A stretch of 41,397 nucleotides of DNA from an uncultured Rhodobacterales bacterium (GTDB lineage: Bacteria; Pseudomonadota; Alphaproteobacteria; Rhodobacterales; Rhodobacteraceae). This document shows positions 1-7,845 of the stretch, piece after piece (position 1 is the stretch's first letter; every line of letters begins with the position of its first letter). Made by a program: the position numbers and the translations under genes. The notes under the pieces are model-generated. The model did not search any database, was not told the DNA's origin, and was given only the letters and a program-made list of their open reading frames with translations. The DNA lies in the NCBI GenBank assembly GCA_937901055.1, contig CALCGO010000023.1, positions 1-41,397 on the forward strand. The letters run 5' to 3'.

Positions 1-169
1 CCGTCACAACGCCGCCTTCTAATGGCAGATAGTCGTGGTCGTGTTGGTCTAAATATTCTTCTAACTCGCGGTCGCGTTCTTCTACAATGCGAGCAAACTC
101 GGGGCCGTCTGCGTCACGAAAGTTGCGCGCGCGTCTTGAGTATTCCCATCTCGGGTTAAATCCTCGCAT
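1..169 (-). CDS. Small tail-adjacent protein, variant A (3' end cut by window edge)
   Basis: The ATG at 169-167 overlaps the TGA of the upstream tail hub gene (ATGA), and the frame stays open to the window edge, so at least 56 residues are visible and the stop is missing. The N-terminus begins MRGFNPRWEYSRRARNF, and the first 41 residues match the complete 53-aa protein at 40143-40304 with a single D/E difference. After LEEYLD the two diverge fully: this copy continues QHDHDYLPLEGGVVT, whereas the other ends KLDSRIKKLEDN. The conserved part is charged and probably helical. The function is unknown; its position between the hub and the fibre genes suggests a virion or tail-attachment role. Confidence 0.7.
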   Translation of the reverse strand, partial: MRGFNPRWEYSRRARNFRDADGPEFARIVEERDRELEEYLDQHDHDYLPLEGGVVT

Positions 170-1701
170 CACAACCTCGCTGATCTGACTTCAACATGAG
201 CTTCGATGCTGCGTAAAGCAACTCCACGCATTACCGGGAACACAATTTGGAATCCGTTAGACCACCCGTATTTGCCCATGCCAATTCGCCACGTTACATC
301 GGTGCCGCCGTCCTCGGCGTCATCTGAATTCTCTACCCACAACTGGGGTTTTGTGTCGATTGAGCCACCCTCGTAGCGACCAAGTGGCCTGTACTGCACC
401 TGCAATTCGTTTTTGCTGTTTTCAATTCCTGATTTCCAGTGCCGGAATTGGACCACAAGGTTTCGGACCATGACCAAACGAGACTGCGGATCGTAATACG
501 CAGGAAACTCAACATAGCCATTAAGCAGATTTGGATGGCTTACGTCCGAAGCCGCAGCCCATTTGTCGGAATTGTTGCCAACGCGATTCTGAGCAAGGCT
601 GTAGGAATACAACTCAACAGTTTGACCTACCGTTCTTGGTCGATCTACCAAGAACATTGTGTTGGCAGGCTTGTCAATTGTTGTGCGTAAATCGTGGCCT
701 GCAATACCACCCATTTTGACGCCGTTGAAAGTGTGTGTACTCCAACGTCCCGAGTCGTACTCCAACATTGCTGTTGCAGCGTCTTCGTCTTCAAATGAAT
801 CAGCAGGTTCGCCAAGCATCAAGTTGTGTCGGCCCGTCACTGACGCCACCACACTGTCTGATGGATAGTAAGTCTCTAAAGATTCAACGCGAAACTCTTT
901 GTCCATGTACGGCACTTCGCCGTTAAACCAAATTGGCGTGTTATCTGAACCCCAGTACAACACCCTGTTGTCTGTAGTAACTGCTGCAATGCGATCATCC
1001 GCTGGGCCGTTGCCGTTGGCAATGCGCCTAACGTAAGGACGGTCGCCCAGCACGCCGGAGATCTGATACCAGCCTGATTCTTTTGCTACATACAGTGTGT
1101 TGTACATAGGCAACAGGGCTGTGATCGGCTCGTTTCCACCAACGTCTAGGAAGTTATTAGTCTCCCAAACGTCTGGCTGCGCGCCAAACTCCCCAACTTC
1201 GGTGAAATACACACGCTGGGGATTGTCCTCATCCCACGCAATCAAGTAATAGTTCCATCGCGTCAAGCCCTTGAGCTTGGCTGGCAACGCTATTTCAGTA
1301 ATTGTGCTGCCGTCGTACTTGAAAATGTATCCGCTGTGGTTGAAGTACAGAGCCTGACGGTATTGCGCCATGCGGCACGGCGTGGTCGGTGGCCCTTTCG
1401 GGAACTCACCCATCAACGTCGCTTTGTGATCGCCTTCAAGATTGATCAGATAAGGCTTATCAAGCACGACAACAACGTTGTCTTTCCAGATATCCACGCC
1501 CTTTGGCCCGTACCCGTCAGTATGTGCAGGCATGTCAGCGACATCTAAATGCTTTAATCCGTTACGGACCCCAAGCAATCCACTCTCGAAGAGCTTGACG
1601 TTCTCCCCGCGGTACTGATTCTCTTGAGCGCGTGAAGCATCGCGGTTGCCCCAATCCCCGCCGAGAAAGCTGGCGTAACGGACTACAAAATCCGCTGCCA
1701 T
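169..1701 (-). CDS. Tail hub / tail tubular protein B-like protein (510 aa)
   Basis: A 510-residue protein rich in short beta-strands and aromatic turns (GWYQISG, VLYWGSDNTPIWFNGE, LEYDSGRWSTHTFNG), spaced like the blades of a beta-propeller. This is the character of podovirus tail hub/nozzle proteins of the T7 gp12 and P22 gp10 class, which seal the portal-adaptor tube after packaging. It directly follows the adaptor gene (start one base past that gene's stop region), as expected for a tail-tube pair. A second copy, truncated by the window end and about 91% identical in protein, is at 40304-41397. The family call rests on context and sequence style rather than on a diagnostic motif, so the exact class is uncertain. 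Confidence 0.7.
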   Translation of the reverse strand: MAADFVVRYASFLGGDWGNRDASRAQENQYRGENVKLFESGLLGVRNGLKHLDVADMPAHTDGYGPKGVDIWKDNVVVVLDKPYLINLEGDHKATLMGEFPKGPPTTPCRMAQYRQALYFNHSGYIFKYDGSTITEIALPAKLKGLTRWNYYLIAWDEDNPQRVYFTEVGEFGAQPDVWETNNFLDVGGNEPITALLPMYNTLYVAKESGWYQISGVLGDRPYVRRIANGNGPADDRIAAVTTDNRVLYWGSDNTPIWFNGEVPYMDKEFRVESLETYYPSDSVVASVTGRHNLMLGEPADSFEDEDAATAMLEYDSGRWSTHTFNGVKMGGIAGHDLRTTIDKPANTMFLVDRPRTVGQTVELYSYSLAQNRVGNNSDKWAAASDVSHPNLLNGYVEFPAYYDPQSRLVMVRNLVVQFRHWKSGIENSKNELQVQYRPLGRYEGGSIDTKPQLWVENSDDAEDGGTDVTWRIGMGKYGWSNGFQIVFPVMRGVALRSIEAHVEVRSARL

Positions 1702-1702
1702 T

Positions 1703-2536
1703 TCAGATCCAACTACCGTCGCGGACGCGAATCTGAGTAGGACGCGACGTGGGTCGAATGTCTTTCTGCATCCTCTCTACGCCCTGCATGTATTCCTGCA
1801 AATGAACCTGCGCGCTTGGCCGGTCGTCTTCGCGAGTGGAACACAGTTGAGCAGCTTTGGCGATGAGCACGCCAATGTACTGAACCGGGATGTTTGGAAC
1901 ATCGAGGTCAGCCGAGAGCAACGCTGGCTCAGAGTAGTAAATGTGCTGCGCTTTAATAACGCTGGTCGGGAATGGCCGGAAGTGCAAAATGCGATTAAGG
2001 ATTGCGTAGTGCGATGGGGTTCCGTTGGCGTTTTTAAATCTGACCGACAAGTCGTAATAAGTCATCTCGGCAAGATCGCGGTTATCAGTAATGATCGCGC
2101 GAGTAGTACGGCAATTAAAGGGAAGTTCTAGCTCGCCTGATTCATTAAGCAAAACTTGTTCTGCTCGCTCATTCCAGGGCCATCTATGCTCAGACTGCAA
2201 AGTCGTAAGAGCAAGATTGATGTTGGAGTCAAGCACAGTCGCGCTAAAGAACTCGTCGTGTGCGGGTACGCCAAGACGATCTCGCACCATCTGGCGACAA
2301 GCAACAAGCGGGATACCGCCAAGCGCTTGACCCGCCCGTCCATAGCCCCCAAGATGCTTGATGACTTCCCAGTCGCCGTCCTGGCGAGCGTACTGCTGAC
2401 CGTCGCGGGGCGCGTCAGGCAGTTGGTTTGGCTTGTCGGAAGTGAGGAGGCCGTCCCATAGGAGTTGGCCTGCTTCCAAATCAGCAGGTGGATTTTCTGG
2501 ATCGCCTTGAATTACATGGTCTTCGGTTTCGGCCAT
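1703..2536 (-). CDS. Head-tail adaptor (P22 gp4 / T7 gp11-like) with N-terminal extension
   Basis: 277 residues from the ATG at 2536, preferred over the GTG one codon upstream because AAAGG lies 7 bases before it and it overlaps the upstream TGA (ATGA). The core from about residue 70 (ACRQMVRDRLG, INLALTTLQSEHRWPWNER, then a beta region and a helical end) resembles the gateway/adaptor proteins that sit on the portal and connect it to the tail. Family members are usually 150-200 aa; the excess here is an N-terminal extension carrying GDPENPPA and DAPRDGQQYARQDGDWEVI. Both motifs recur in the collagen-like fibre protein at 39506-40141, suggesting a shared docking or decoration module. Confidence 0.7.
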   Translation of the reverse strand: MAETEDHVIQGDPENPPADLEAGQLLWDGLLTSDKPNQLPDAPRDGQQYARQDGDWEVIKHLGGYGRAGQALGGIPLVACRQMVRDRLGVPAHDEFFSATVLDSNINLALTTLQSEHRWPWNERAEQVLLNESGELELPFNCRTTRAIITDNRDLAEMTYYDLSVRFKNANGTPSHYAILNRILHFRPFPTSVIKAQHIYYSEPALLSADLDVPNIPVQYIGVLIAKAAQLCSTREDDRPSAQVHLQEYMQGVERMQKDIRPTSRPTQIRVRDGSWI

Positions 2537-2958
2537 CACATATCCTTTCTGACTGCGTGCAGCAAACGAGGACCGAACTCTTCACGAACCCACTCTTTAC
2601 GATGCTCTTCTTTAGCGTTGTCCAGAGCGGTGTTGTGATCTTTAATTTCGGCGTCAAGCGACCAGCCCTTCGGCTTACGGCGCTTATCGTTTGCTACTAG
2701 CCAACGAATGATCTGATGGTCAAACGGATCGTTTGGCTGCGTGTGCATGACGTGGCGATATTTCTCGTCTTCTTCTAATCGCCACAGTTCAAAGACCATC
2801 CCGCCCTGGGTTTGGTTGGCATAAACGGCAAGCCGCTCGTCGCCTTCCCAACCCAGGACAGGATCGCCATGATGGATCTTCTTGATCAGATCGTCCATCC
2901 CAGTATCGACCCACAGCGTGCGTCCGTTCTGAGTCTGAGGATGAAGTAAACCCGTCAT
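2536..2958 (-). CDS. Unknown protein of the capsid-tail module (140 aa)
   Basis: 140 residues, ending in an ATGA overlap with the adaptor gene and starting 16 bases after the capsid gene stop. The protein is hydrophilic: an N-terminal half with short beta-like segments (MVFELWRLEEDEKYRHVM) and a charged helical C-terminus with many Lys, Arg and Glu (KEEHRKEWVREEFGPRLL). No signal peptide, membrane segment or recognisable motif is visible. Its place between capsid and adaptor suggests a minor virion or head-completion protein. No family recognised. Confidence 0.75.
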   Translation of the reverse strand: MTGLLHPQTQNGRTLWVDTGMDDLIKKIHHGDPVLGWEGDERLAVYANQTQGGMVFELWRLEEDEKYRHVMHTQPNDPFDHQIIRWLVANDKRRKPKGWSLDAEIKDHNTALDNAKEEHRKEWVREEFGPRLLHAVRKDM

Positions 2959-2974
2959 TGAAGATCAGCCGCTA

Positions 2975-4189
2975 TCAAGCGACGGTGATGCCTTCCAGCT
3001 TGGCGTTTGCGTTGCGCTGGTGAGTAGCAAGCTCCATGTAGCAGAAGAGCGTTGCCTCGTAGGCATCGGTGTTTGGAACGCGGTGCAGAACTGCGCCGTC
3101 TTCCTGCATGAACTCCCAGTCTGACATGCGGTAAATGTTCCACGACTCGCGGGTGAGGCCGTAGGCCGCCCCCTCTTCCGTCATGTCCTTTTCCCACACC
3201 ATCGCGACTTCGTTGCTGCCAGAGTTGCCCTGCGACACATCGGACATATCGAGTCCCTTGTATCCACCCTTGAGCTCAAGAGTGTTCGGGAAACGCTTGA
3301 GCGAAGTCAAGAGAGCCGACACGCCACGATGAACCTCAGCGGAAGTAATCCACAAGTCAAGCTGGTGGCCCGACTCGGAGTTAACTTCCTGAGATGCCTC
3401 GATGAACATATCTTCTGAAACTGCGCCCGCGTCAGCGTTCACAAATGACTGCCAGACAGGAGCTTCGGCCGGATCAACATTGAACAGTGCGCCCGTATCG
3501 GACACCTGTGCGCGAAGACCGGTGATCTCCTTTTGCGTTGACCCTTCACCGCTTGCTCCGGTGCGGTAGATGCCTTCGCCGCCCGAAAGGGTGACTGCGC
3601 CTGCCGTAGTAATGGTGCCTGCCTTGCGGTCAACTGCAACAATTGTGTCAGTTCCCGCGCTTGCGGCCATACCAAAGTCAACAGTCATTCCCGGTCGAAG
3701 CTGTCGCATCGTCATGGAAGAAGGAGTAGCAAGCGTTACAACGCTGCCTGCTGCCGAATCGACCGTGGCAATGACGCCAGTTCCGTCGCCGTAGATCTGA
3801 CGGTTTACGTCGTTGCGCAGGTCGCGCGTGACGCCAGTAGTTTCCGACTCAACTGCACGGATGAAAGAGCCGCGATCCGAAGCCATCGAGTAGATGACCG
3901 GGCCGGAAAGCTGGATCTTGCCGTAGTTGTACTTGAGCGAAATGCGCTCTTCCTGATACTGCTGATGACCGGCAGTGGGAAGAGGCGAAAGCTCGGCGCG
4001 TGCGCCAACCCCTTCGTTACGCCCAGTGTTGAGCGCAAGAACGGCGCGCCGTCCCTCAATGTCGGTGGTGTTTGTCTCAAACTGCGTAAGTGCGAACACT
4101 TCGTTGTTGAGCTGATTCTGGATGCCCGGAATGTAAAACTCCTTAAGCACCGCATCCGCATTGCTGCGTGCGAGTCCGATGTCGGACAT
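2975..4189 (-). CDS. Major capsid protein (HK97-fold)
   Basis: 404 residues, beginning MSDIGLARSNADAVLKEFYI, preceded by AGGGAGAACAGCC before the ATG, and located straight after the scaffold gene. The order is that of HK97-fold coat proteins: N-terminal arm with FYIPGIQNQLNNEVFALTQF, an E-loop/spine region (EERISLKYNYGKIQLSGPV), a central beta-rich Val/Thr/Gly insertion at about residues 120-215 that may be an extra domain, and a C-terminal P/A-domain portion ending in a beta hairpin (AYEATLFCYMELATHQRNANAKLEGI). No N-terminal delta domain is apparent; scaffolding comes from the separate upstream gene. It forms the icosahedral shell. Confidence 0.9.
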   Translation of the reverse strand: MSDIGLARSNADAVLKEFYIPGIQNQLNNEVFALTQFETNTTDIEGRRAVLALNTGRNEGVGARAELSPLPTAGHQQYQEERISLKYNYGKIQLSGPVIYSMASDRGSFIRAVESETTGVTRDLRNDVNRQIYGDGTGVIATVDSAAGSVVTLATPSSMTMRQLRPGMTVDFGMAASAGTDTIVAVDRKAGTITTAGAVTLSGGEGIYRTGASGEGSTQKEITGLRAQVSDTGALFNVDPAEAPVWQSFVNADAGAVSEDMFIEASQEVNSESGHQLDLWITSAEVHRGVSALLTSLKRFPNTLELKGGYKGLDMSDVSQGNSGSNEVAMVWEKDMTEEGAAYGLTRESWNIYRMSDWEFMQEDGAVLHRVPNTDAYEATLFCYMELATHQRNANAKLEGITVA

Positions 4190-4261
4190 GGCTGTTCTCC
4201 CTGTGTTAGATGAAATGAATTGGGTGAATTGCCGCGGCGTCGAGCCACTGCTTTCGGTGCT

Positions 4262-4278
4262 TTAGATTCCAGATCTAA
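4262..4278. repeat. Inverted repeat between scaffold and capsid genes
   Basis: TTAGAT-TCCAG-ATCTAA is a perfect 6-bp stem with a 5-base loop in the 127-base gap between the scaffold stop (4317) and the capsid start (4189). No T-run follows on either strand, so it is not a typical intrinsic terminator. It could shape the capsid mRNA leader, serve as an RNA processing site that raises capsid expression, or be an operator. No other gene is visible in the gap. Confidence 0.35.
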
Positions 4279-4316
4279 CGCGATTTATGTACTGAGCATC
4301 AAGCTCGTTTTGTATT

Positions 4317-5135
4317 CTAGGCACCTCTTTGTGCGTCAAGGAAGGCTCTTGCCGCAGAAGTTGCAGATTTAATATCGTTAGGCGCGTCTGGCGCTGCTGA
4401 ACCCGAGACTCCCGGCGCGGCTGGACCGCGTACTTGAGTCTTGCCTTCTTTGACATTACTGACGTATTGGTCAACAATGGTTTGTTCGTATGCCCGGTGT
4501 GCTTCAATTGCCTTCTGGATGTCGCCGCCAGTGTCTTTATTGTTTGTGGCGTGCCACAAAACGTTGGCATATTGCGCAGAGCCTTTTGTAAATCCTTCGG
4601 CAACCAAGGTGTTCTCGATATTCTGAACCCGGCCCTGAAACTCAGTGTTCTTCTCACGCTCCGCAATACGAGCGTCAATGATCTTTTCAATGTTTTCGGG
4701 CGAAGCGCCTGGCGTGGTCTGCTCGATCACTTCAACGGCTTCTGCTTTTTCTTGGGATGTAGCGTTTGGATCACCCAAGACATTGACTGCAATAGTGCGC
4801 ATTGACTCTGCCGCCTGCTGCGGTGAACTGTTCCACTGAACAGCCAGTTGCTTCCATACGTCAAGGTCGGCCTGGTCGTAGCCTTCAAACTCTTGATACT
4901 TGGTCTGAACGCCTTTTAGCTGATCCTGAACCTCACGCGCCTGCGTGCGGTATTTAGCTGCCTCCGCTCGCAGCTTTGACACATATGCCTGATCAAAAGA
5001 CTTAATGCCTTCTGTATCGGTGTCCATTACATCTACTGATTCAGCAACCGGCTCCGCTGCGGGGGCTTCGACTGAAACGCTGCCTGCGTCTACTACTGAA
5101 TCTACGGCTTCTGCCGCACTGTTGAAATCGCTCAT
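4317..5135 (-). CDS. Capsid scaffolding protein
   Basis: 272 residues with a strong ribosome site (AGGAGGTCAGGACC before the ATG). The protein is almost entirely helical and acidic. It has an Ala/Glu/Val-rich low-complexity N-terminus (1-45), then SFDQAYVSKLRAEAAKYRTQ, the signature seen in many phage scaffolds, a long coiled coil, and a C-terminal segment ending in a small basic helix (SAARAFLDAQRGA), as expected for coat-binding scaffold tails. It lies between portal and capsid, the normal place. Its job is to guide procapsid assembly and then leave the head. No protease domain is visible. Confidence 0.85.
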   Translation of the reverse strand: MSDFNSAAEAVDSVVDAGSVSVEAPAAEPVAESVDVMDTDTEGIKSFDQAYVSKLRAEAAKYRTQAREVQDQLKGVQTKYQEFEGYDQADLDVWKQLAVQWNSSPQQAAESMRTIAVNVLGDPNATSQEKAEAVEVIEQTTPGASPENIEKIIDARIAEREKNTEFQGRVQNIENTLVAEGFTKGSAQYANVLWHATNNKDTGGDIQKAIEAHRAYEQTIVDQYVSNVKEGKTQVRGPAAPGVSGSAAPDAPNDIKSATSAARAFLDAQRGA

Positions 5136-5157
5136 GGTCCTGACCTCCTGGGTCTTA

Positions 5158-7287
5158 TTACATTGGTGGTTGTTGTTGTAGCAGGTCTTGTGTCATGCCC
5201 GCCTGCGGGGACATCTCAGCCGGTGGCGAACCTTGTGGCATTGGTGTTGCGCCCGGCCCTTGAGAGTTTTGCATTGCAGCTTGAGCCATCGACCCGCCGC
5301 CTTCCATGCCCATGCCAAGACCTTGAGTTGCTTGGCTTGGTGCCATCTCCGACATCATTGCCATTTCAGCAACCTGCTTCGGATCAAGCGGCGACACCGC
5401 TTCTGTTGGAAGCGCAGCAGCCATTGGCGAGACAGAAGCCGCCATTGCTTGCTGTGCGCCTTGACCGGCAGCAAACTGTTCGTGCGCGGCGGTGTGTTCG
5501 CGTACACGTTGCTGGATCTCCATTGGAAGATTCTCGAATCGCTGCGAGCGCATGAAGTTCCGGTGGTGAATCATGTGGTTTGCGTGATCGTCAATAGTGT
5601 CTACAGTTCGCGCAGCACCGGCAGCAAGCTGTGAGTTCTCACGCATTGCGCGAGCCGAGTCGGGGTCGATGCCAGCAATGAGATCGTTTTGATCCGGCAA
5701 ATCAGCAATTCGCGCCAACTCAATTGGCGACTGAATCAAACCGCGGTCATGCAACTGGAACGCATACGCCGCTTGAGCGTTGCGGTTGCGGGGCACGACT
5801 GAATCCATAGGCACAATTGCGGTGGTATGGCCTTCGAGAAGCATTCCGTTCCAGCGAACGCACTCAGGAACGTTGTTGTTCTGCATCATTACGTTGGCTG
5901 TACGGGTGTCCTTGACGTACATCGAGTACAAATCAAGCACCATTGAGCCAATACGGCCCCACATTCCGGCCATGTTCTTGCCAAATCTGCCAACAGGCGT
6001 GTCAGCATTTTCAGCTAGAACCGACATTGCAATGCCGGACTCGACGCCAGTGGGCGCGACGCCGCGAGTTACGTCGGTTTGTCCAAGAATCTCATCCATT
6101 GCCCGACCGAGTTCGTCGGGAGATCGGACCCACCATTCAGGCATGACGGGTGGGGCTTCATATTGCGGGCGTGCGCCGTTGATTGGATTGTATTCAACGG
6201 CCTCCCCCGACATATCGGAAAGGTCTGCAATGTCTTCAACGGAACCTTCGGGCACCCACAGACGGGCGTTGCCTGCCAGCTTTTGATGCTCGATGATCGA
6301 AGACCAAGCTGCGTTCATTGCCGTCTGAATTGGAACAGCATCCGAGCATGGCGTATGCCCAAACCATTTCTTAGAAATTGGTTGAACACGACAGACAGCC
6401 AAGTTCAACCGATCAGTGAACGGGAAGTACCACGGCGACTCTTCAATGATCTCTTCACCAACGACGGTGACAATCTTCCCTTCACTCAGCGACGACGGAC
6501 GCTCATAGTAAGTGAAGACCATCGTGAGCTTTGTGTGCGTTCCGGCGTCCGGCTGGTGAACACGCCAGACCGTATCGACTGCACGCCCGTCAGCTTTTGG
6601 CTCCTTTTCAAGATTCCACGATTCTTGGACCTCCGTGGGAGGCAGAGCGCGGCCGTGAATCCACCACATTGCGTGTTCGGCGTTGCGGGTGCCTGGCTCT
6701 ACGGCAATTTCATGGATCGGAACAGCGGTCAACGACACGTCGCCAGTGTGGATAGCGCGTCCCGATTCGTCCATAGCAACCGGAGTGCCTTGCGAATCGT
6801 CCCATTCCACCATGATTCCGGCTGCACCGGCTTGCCACACGTCTAAAGCGTTGTCGTAGCGGATGTCTTCCCAGTGCTGACGCCGGGAAGTATCAAGCAA
6901 AGCCTGCTCGGCTACGCGTGCTGCCTGCATTGCCATGTCATCTGGCGAGTTTGGTGGCACCTCAAAGTGCAAATCGCGTGACGTGAGCTTGGCAAGAAGC
7001 CGGTGAGTGTCGGGGCCAATCTTGTTGACGGTCGCGCGGACCCGATCTGGATTGCGTGGCATCTCTTCCAGACGCCCGACACCCTTATTCCAGCGAAGCC
7101 AATGCTTGTTATTGATGAACTGCTCATTAATGGCAGCTTGCTCTCGCACAGATTGCGTAGCACGAAGAGCGCGATCCCAACGTCGTCGCACTTCTTTGGG
7201 CGTGATCTGTTTTTTGTCTTCACGGTCGGCTTCACCGACCATTTGACCCACAGGTGTTGCCGCCCCTAAAGCTGCCATTTCACTCAT
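5158..7287 (-). CDS. Portal protein
   Basis: 709 residues, start supported by GAGGTAAACG before the ATG. Features typical of P22-like portals: an N-terminal helical segment (KEVRRRWDRALRATQSVREQ), an INNKHWLRWNKG-like wing region, a central stem/clip region (TPCSDAVPIQTAMNAAWSSIIEHQK) and SDEL-type helices near 390-430 (SPDELGRAMDEILGQTDVTRG). The last 130 residues are Met/Gln/Ala/Pro-rich, suggesting a helical barrel or disordered tail. It forms the dodecameric DNA channel at the capsid vertex, to which terminase and later the adaptor (1703-2536) bind. It sits between the scaffold gene and two small genes downstream of the large terminase. Confidence 0.9.
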   Translation of the reverse strand: MSEMAALGAATPVGQMVGEADREDKKQITPKEVRRRWDRALRATQSVREQAAINEQFINNKHWLRWNKGVGRLEEMPRNPDRVRATVNKIGPDTHRLLAKLTSRDLHFEVPPNSPDDMAMQAARVAEQALLDTSRRQHWEDIRYDNALDVWQAGAAGIMVEWDDSQGTPVAMDESGRAIHTGDVSLTAVPIHEIAVEPGTRNAEHAMWWIHGRALPPTEVQESWNLEKEPKADGRAVDTVWRVHQPDAGTHTKLTMVFTYYERPSSLSEGKIVTVVGEEIIEESPWYFPFTDRLNLAVCRVQPISKKWFGHTPCSDAVPIQTAMNAAWSSIIEHQKLAGNARLWVPEGSVEDIADLSDMSGEAVEYNPINGARPQYEAPPVMPEWWVRSPDELGRAMDEILGQTDVTRGVAPTGVESGIAMSVLAENADTPVGRFGKNMAGMWGRIGSMVLDLYSMYVKDTRTANVMMQNNNVPECVRWNGMLLEGHTTAIVPMDSVVPRNRNAQAAYAFQLHDRGLIQSPIELARIADLPDQNDLIAGIDPDSARAMRENSQLAAGAARTVDTIDDHANHMIHHRNFMRSQRFENLPMEIQQRVREHTAAHEQFAAGQGAQQAMAASVSPMAAALPTEAVSPLDPKQVAEMAMMSEMAPSQATQGLGMGMEGGGSMAQAAMQNSQGPGATPMPQGSPPAEMSPQAGMTQDLLQQQPPM

Positions 7288-7295
7288 CGTTTACC

Positions 7296-7541
7296 TCACA
7301 AGCCAACTTGTTCGTGTACTACTCTTGGTTCTGTTGGTCCGGCCCCACTGCTGTCAATCTTTGATTGAGCAAGCGCAAACTCTGCTGCGTTGCGGCTCAT
7401 TATTTGAAGCATAAGACGCTGACGTTCCTCGCGGGCTGATTCGGACTCTTTCTGTTGTGCCTTGATAGCTGAAACGGTAATGACCGTCAATGCTAAAGCG
7501 ACTGCAACAGCGATAATGATGACTCCAACTTGCTCAGACAT
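7296..7541 (-). CDS. Small single-span membrane protein (81 aa)
   Basis: 81 residues. The N-terminus has one hydrophobic helix (VGVIIIAVAVALALTVITVS, about residues 5-24) followed by a charged helical segment (KESESAREERQRLMLQI) and a polar tail. Its start overlaps the upstream gene's stop by 8 bases, and it ends 8 bases before the portal start, so it is part of the packaging operon. An N-terminal anchor plus a coiled-coil-like region fits inner-membrane spanins or other small phage membrane proteins, but a spanin would normally sit near the lysis genes at 23 kb. Function not recognised. Confidence 0.65.
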   Translation of the reverse strand: MSEQVGVIIIAVAVALALTVITVSAIKAQQKESESAREERQRLMLQIMSRNAAEFALAQSKIDSSGAGPTEPRVVHEQVGL

Positions 7542-7824
7542 TACTCAAAGTCTCCCGCAACGCTGCGTAAGCCTGGTCAGTGGCGCGCAATTTCTCAAGT
7601 TCTGCCTGCAATTTAGTTTCCTCAGCGGGTTTACGAACGCCGTACCCCAGCTTCTTTGTCATCCGAATAACGTTTGATTCCTTAATGACAACTTTCCCAT
7701 AAGCCGGAAGGTTCTCAATATCAATAGCAATATCAACTACCCGCTCACCGGGTTTAAGTTTTGAGCTCCCAAAAATGTCAGCGCTCTTTACTGCGCCAAC
7801 GGGAATGATGTTTGCAATTCGCAC
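7534..7824 (-). CDS. Unknown 96-aa protein between terminase and portal
   Basis: 96 residues starting at a GTG (7824-7822) with a good AAGGAG six bases upstream. The first two thirds form a compact beta-like domain (RIANIIPVGAVKSADIFGS, GERVVDIAIDIENLPAYGK); the last third is a charged helix. The stop overlaps the next small gene by 8 bases. No catalytic or metal-binding motif is visible. It could be a minor head protein or packaging accessory by position alone. No family recognised. Confidence 0.65.
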   Translation of the reverse strand: MRIANIIPVGAVKSADIFGSSKLKPGERVVDIAIDIENLPAYGKVVIKESNVIRMTKKLGYGVRKPAEETKLQAELEKLRATDQAYAALRETLSNV

Positions 7825-7845
7825 AAGTGTCTCCTTCGGCGGCTG

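Noticed and set aside
3805..4690. Long overlapping frames antisense to or out of frame with the capsid and scaffold genes (142-147 codons)
   Set aside because: They are shadows of well-supported genes: Arg/Ser/Thr-rich translations with no ribosome site and no family resemblance.
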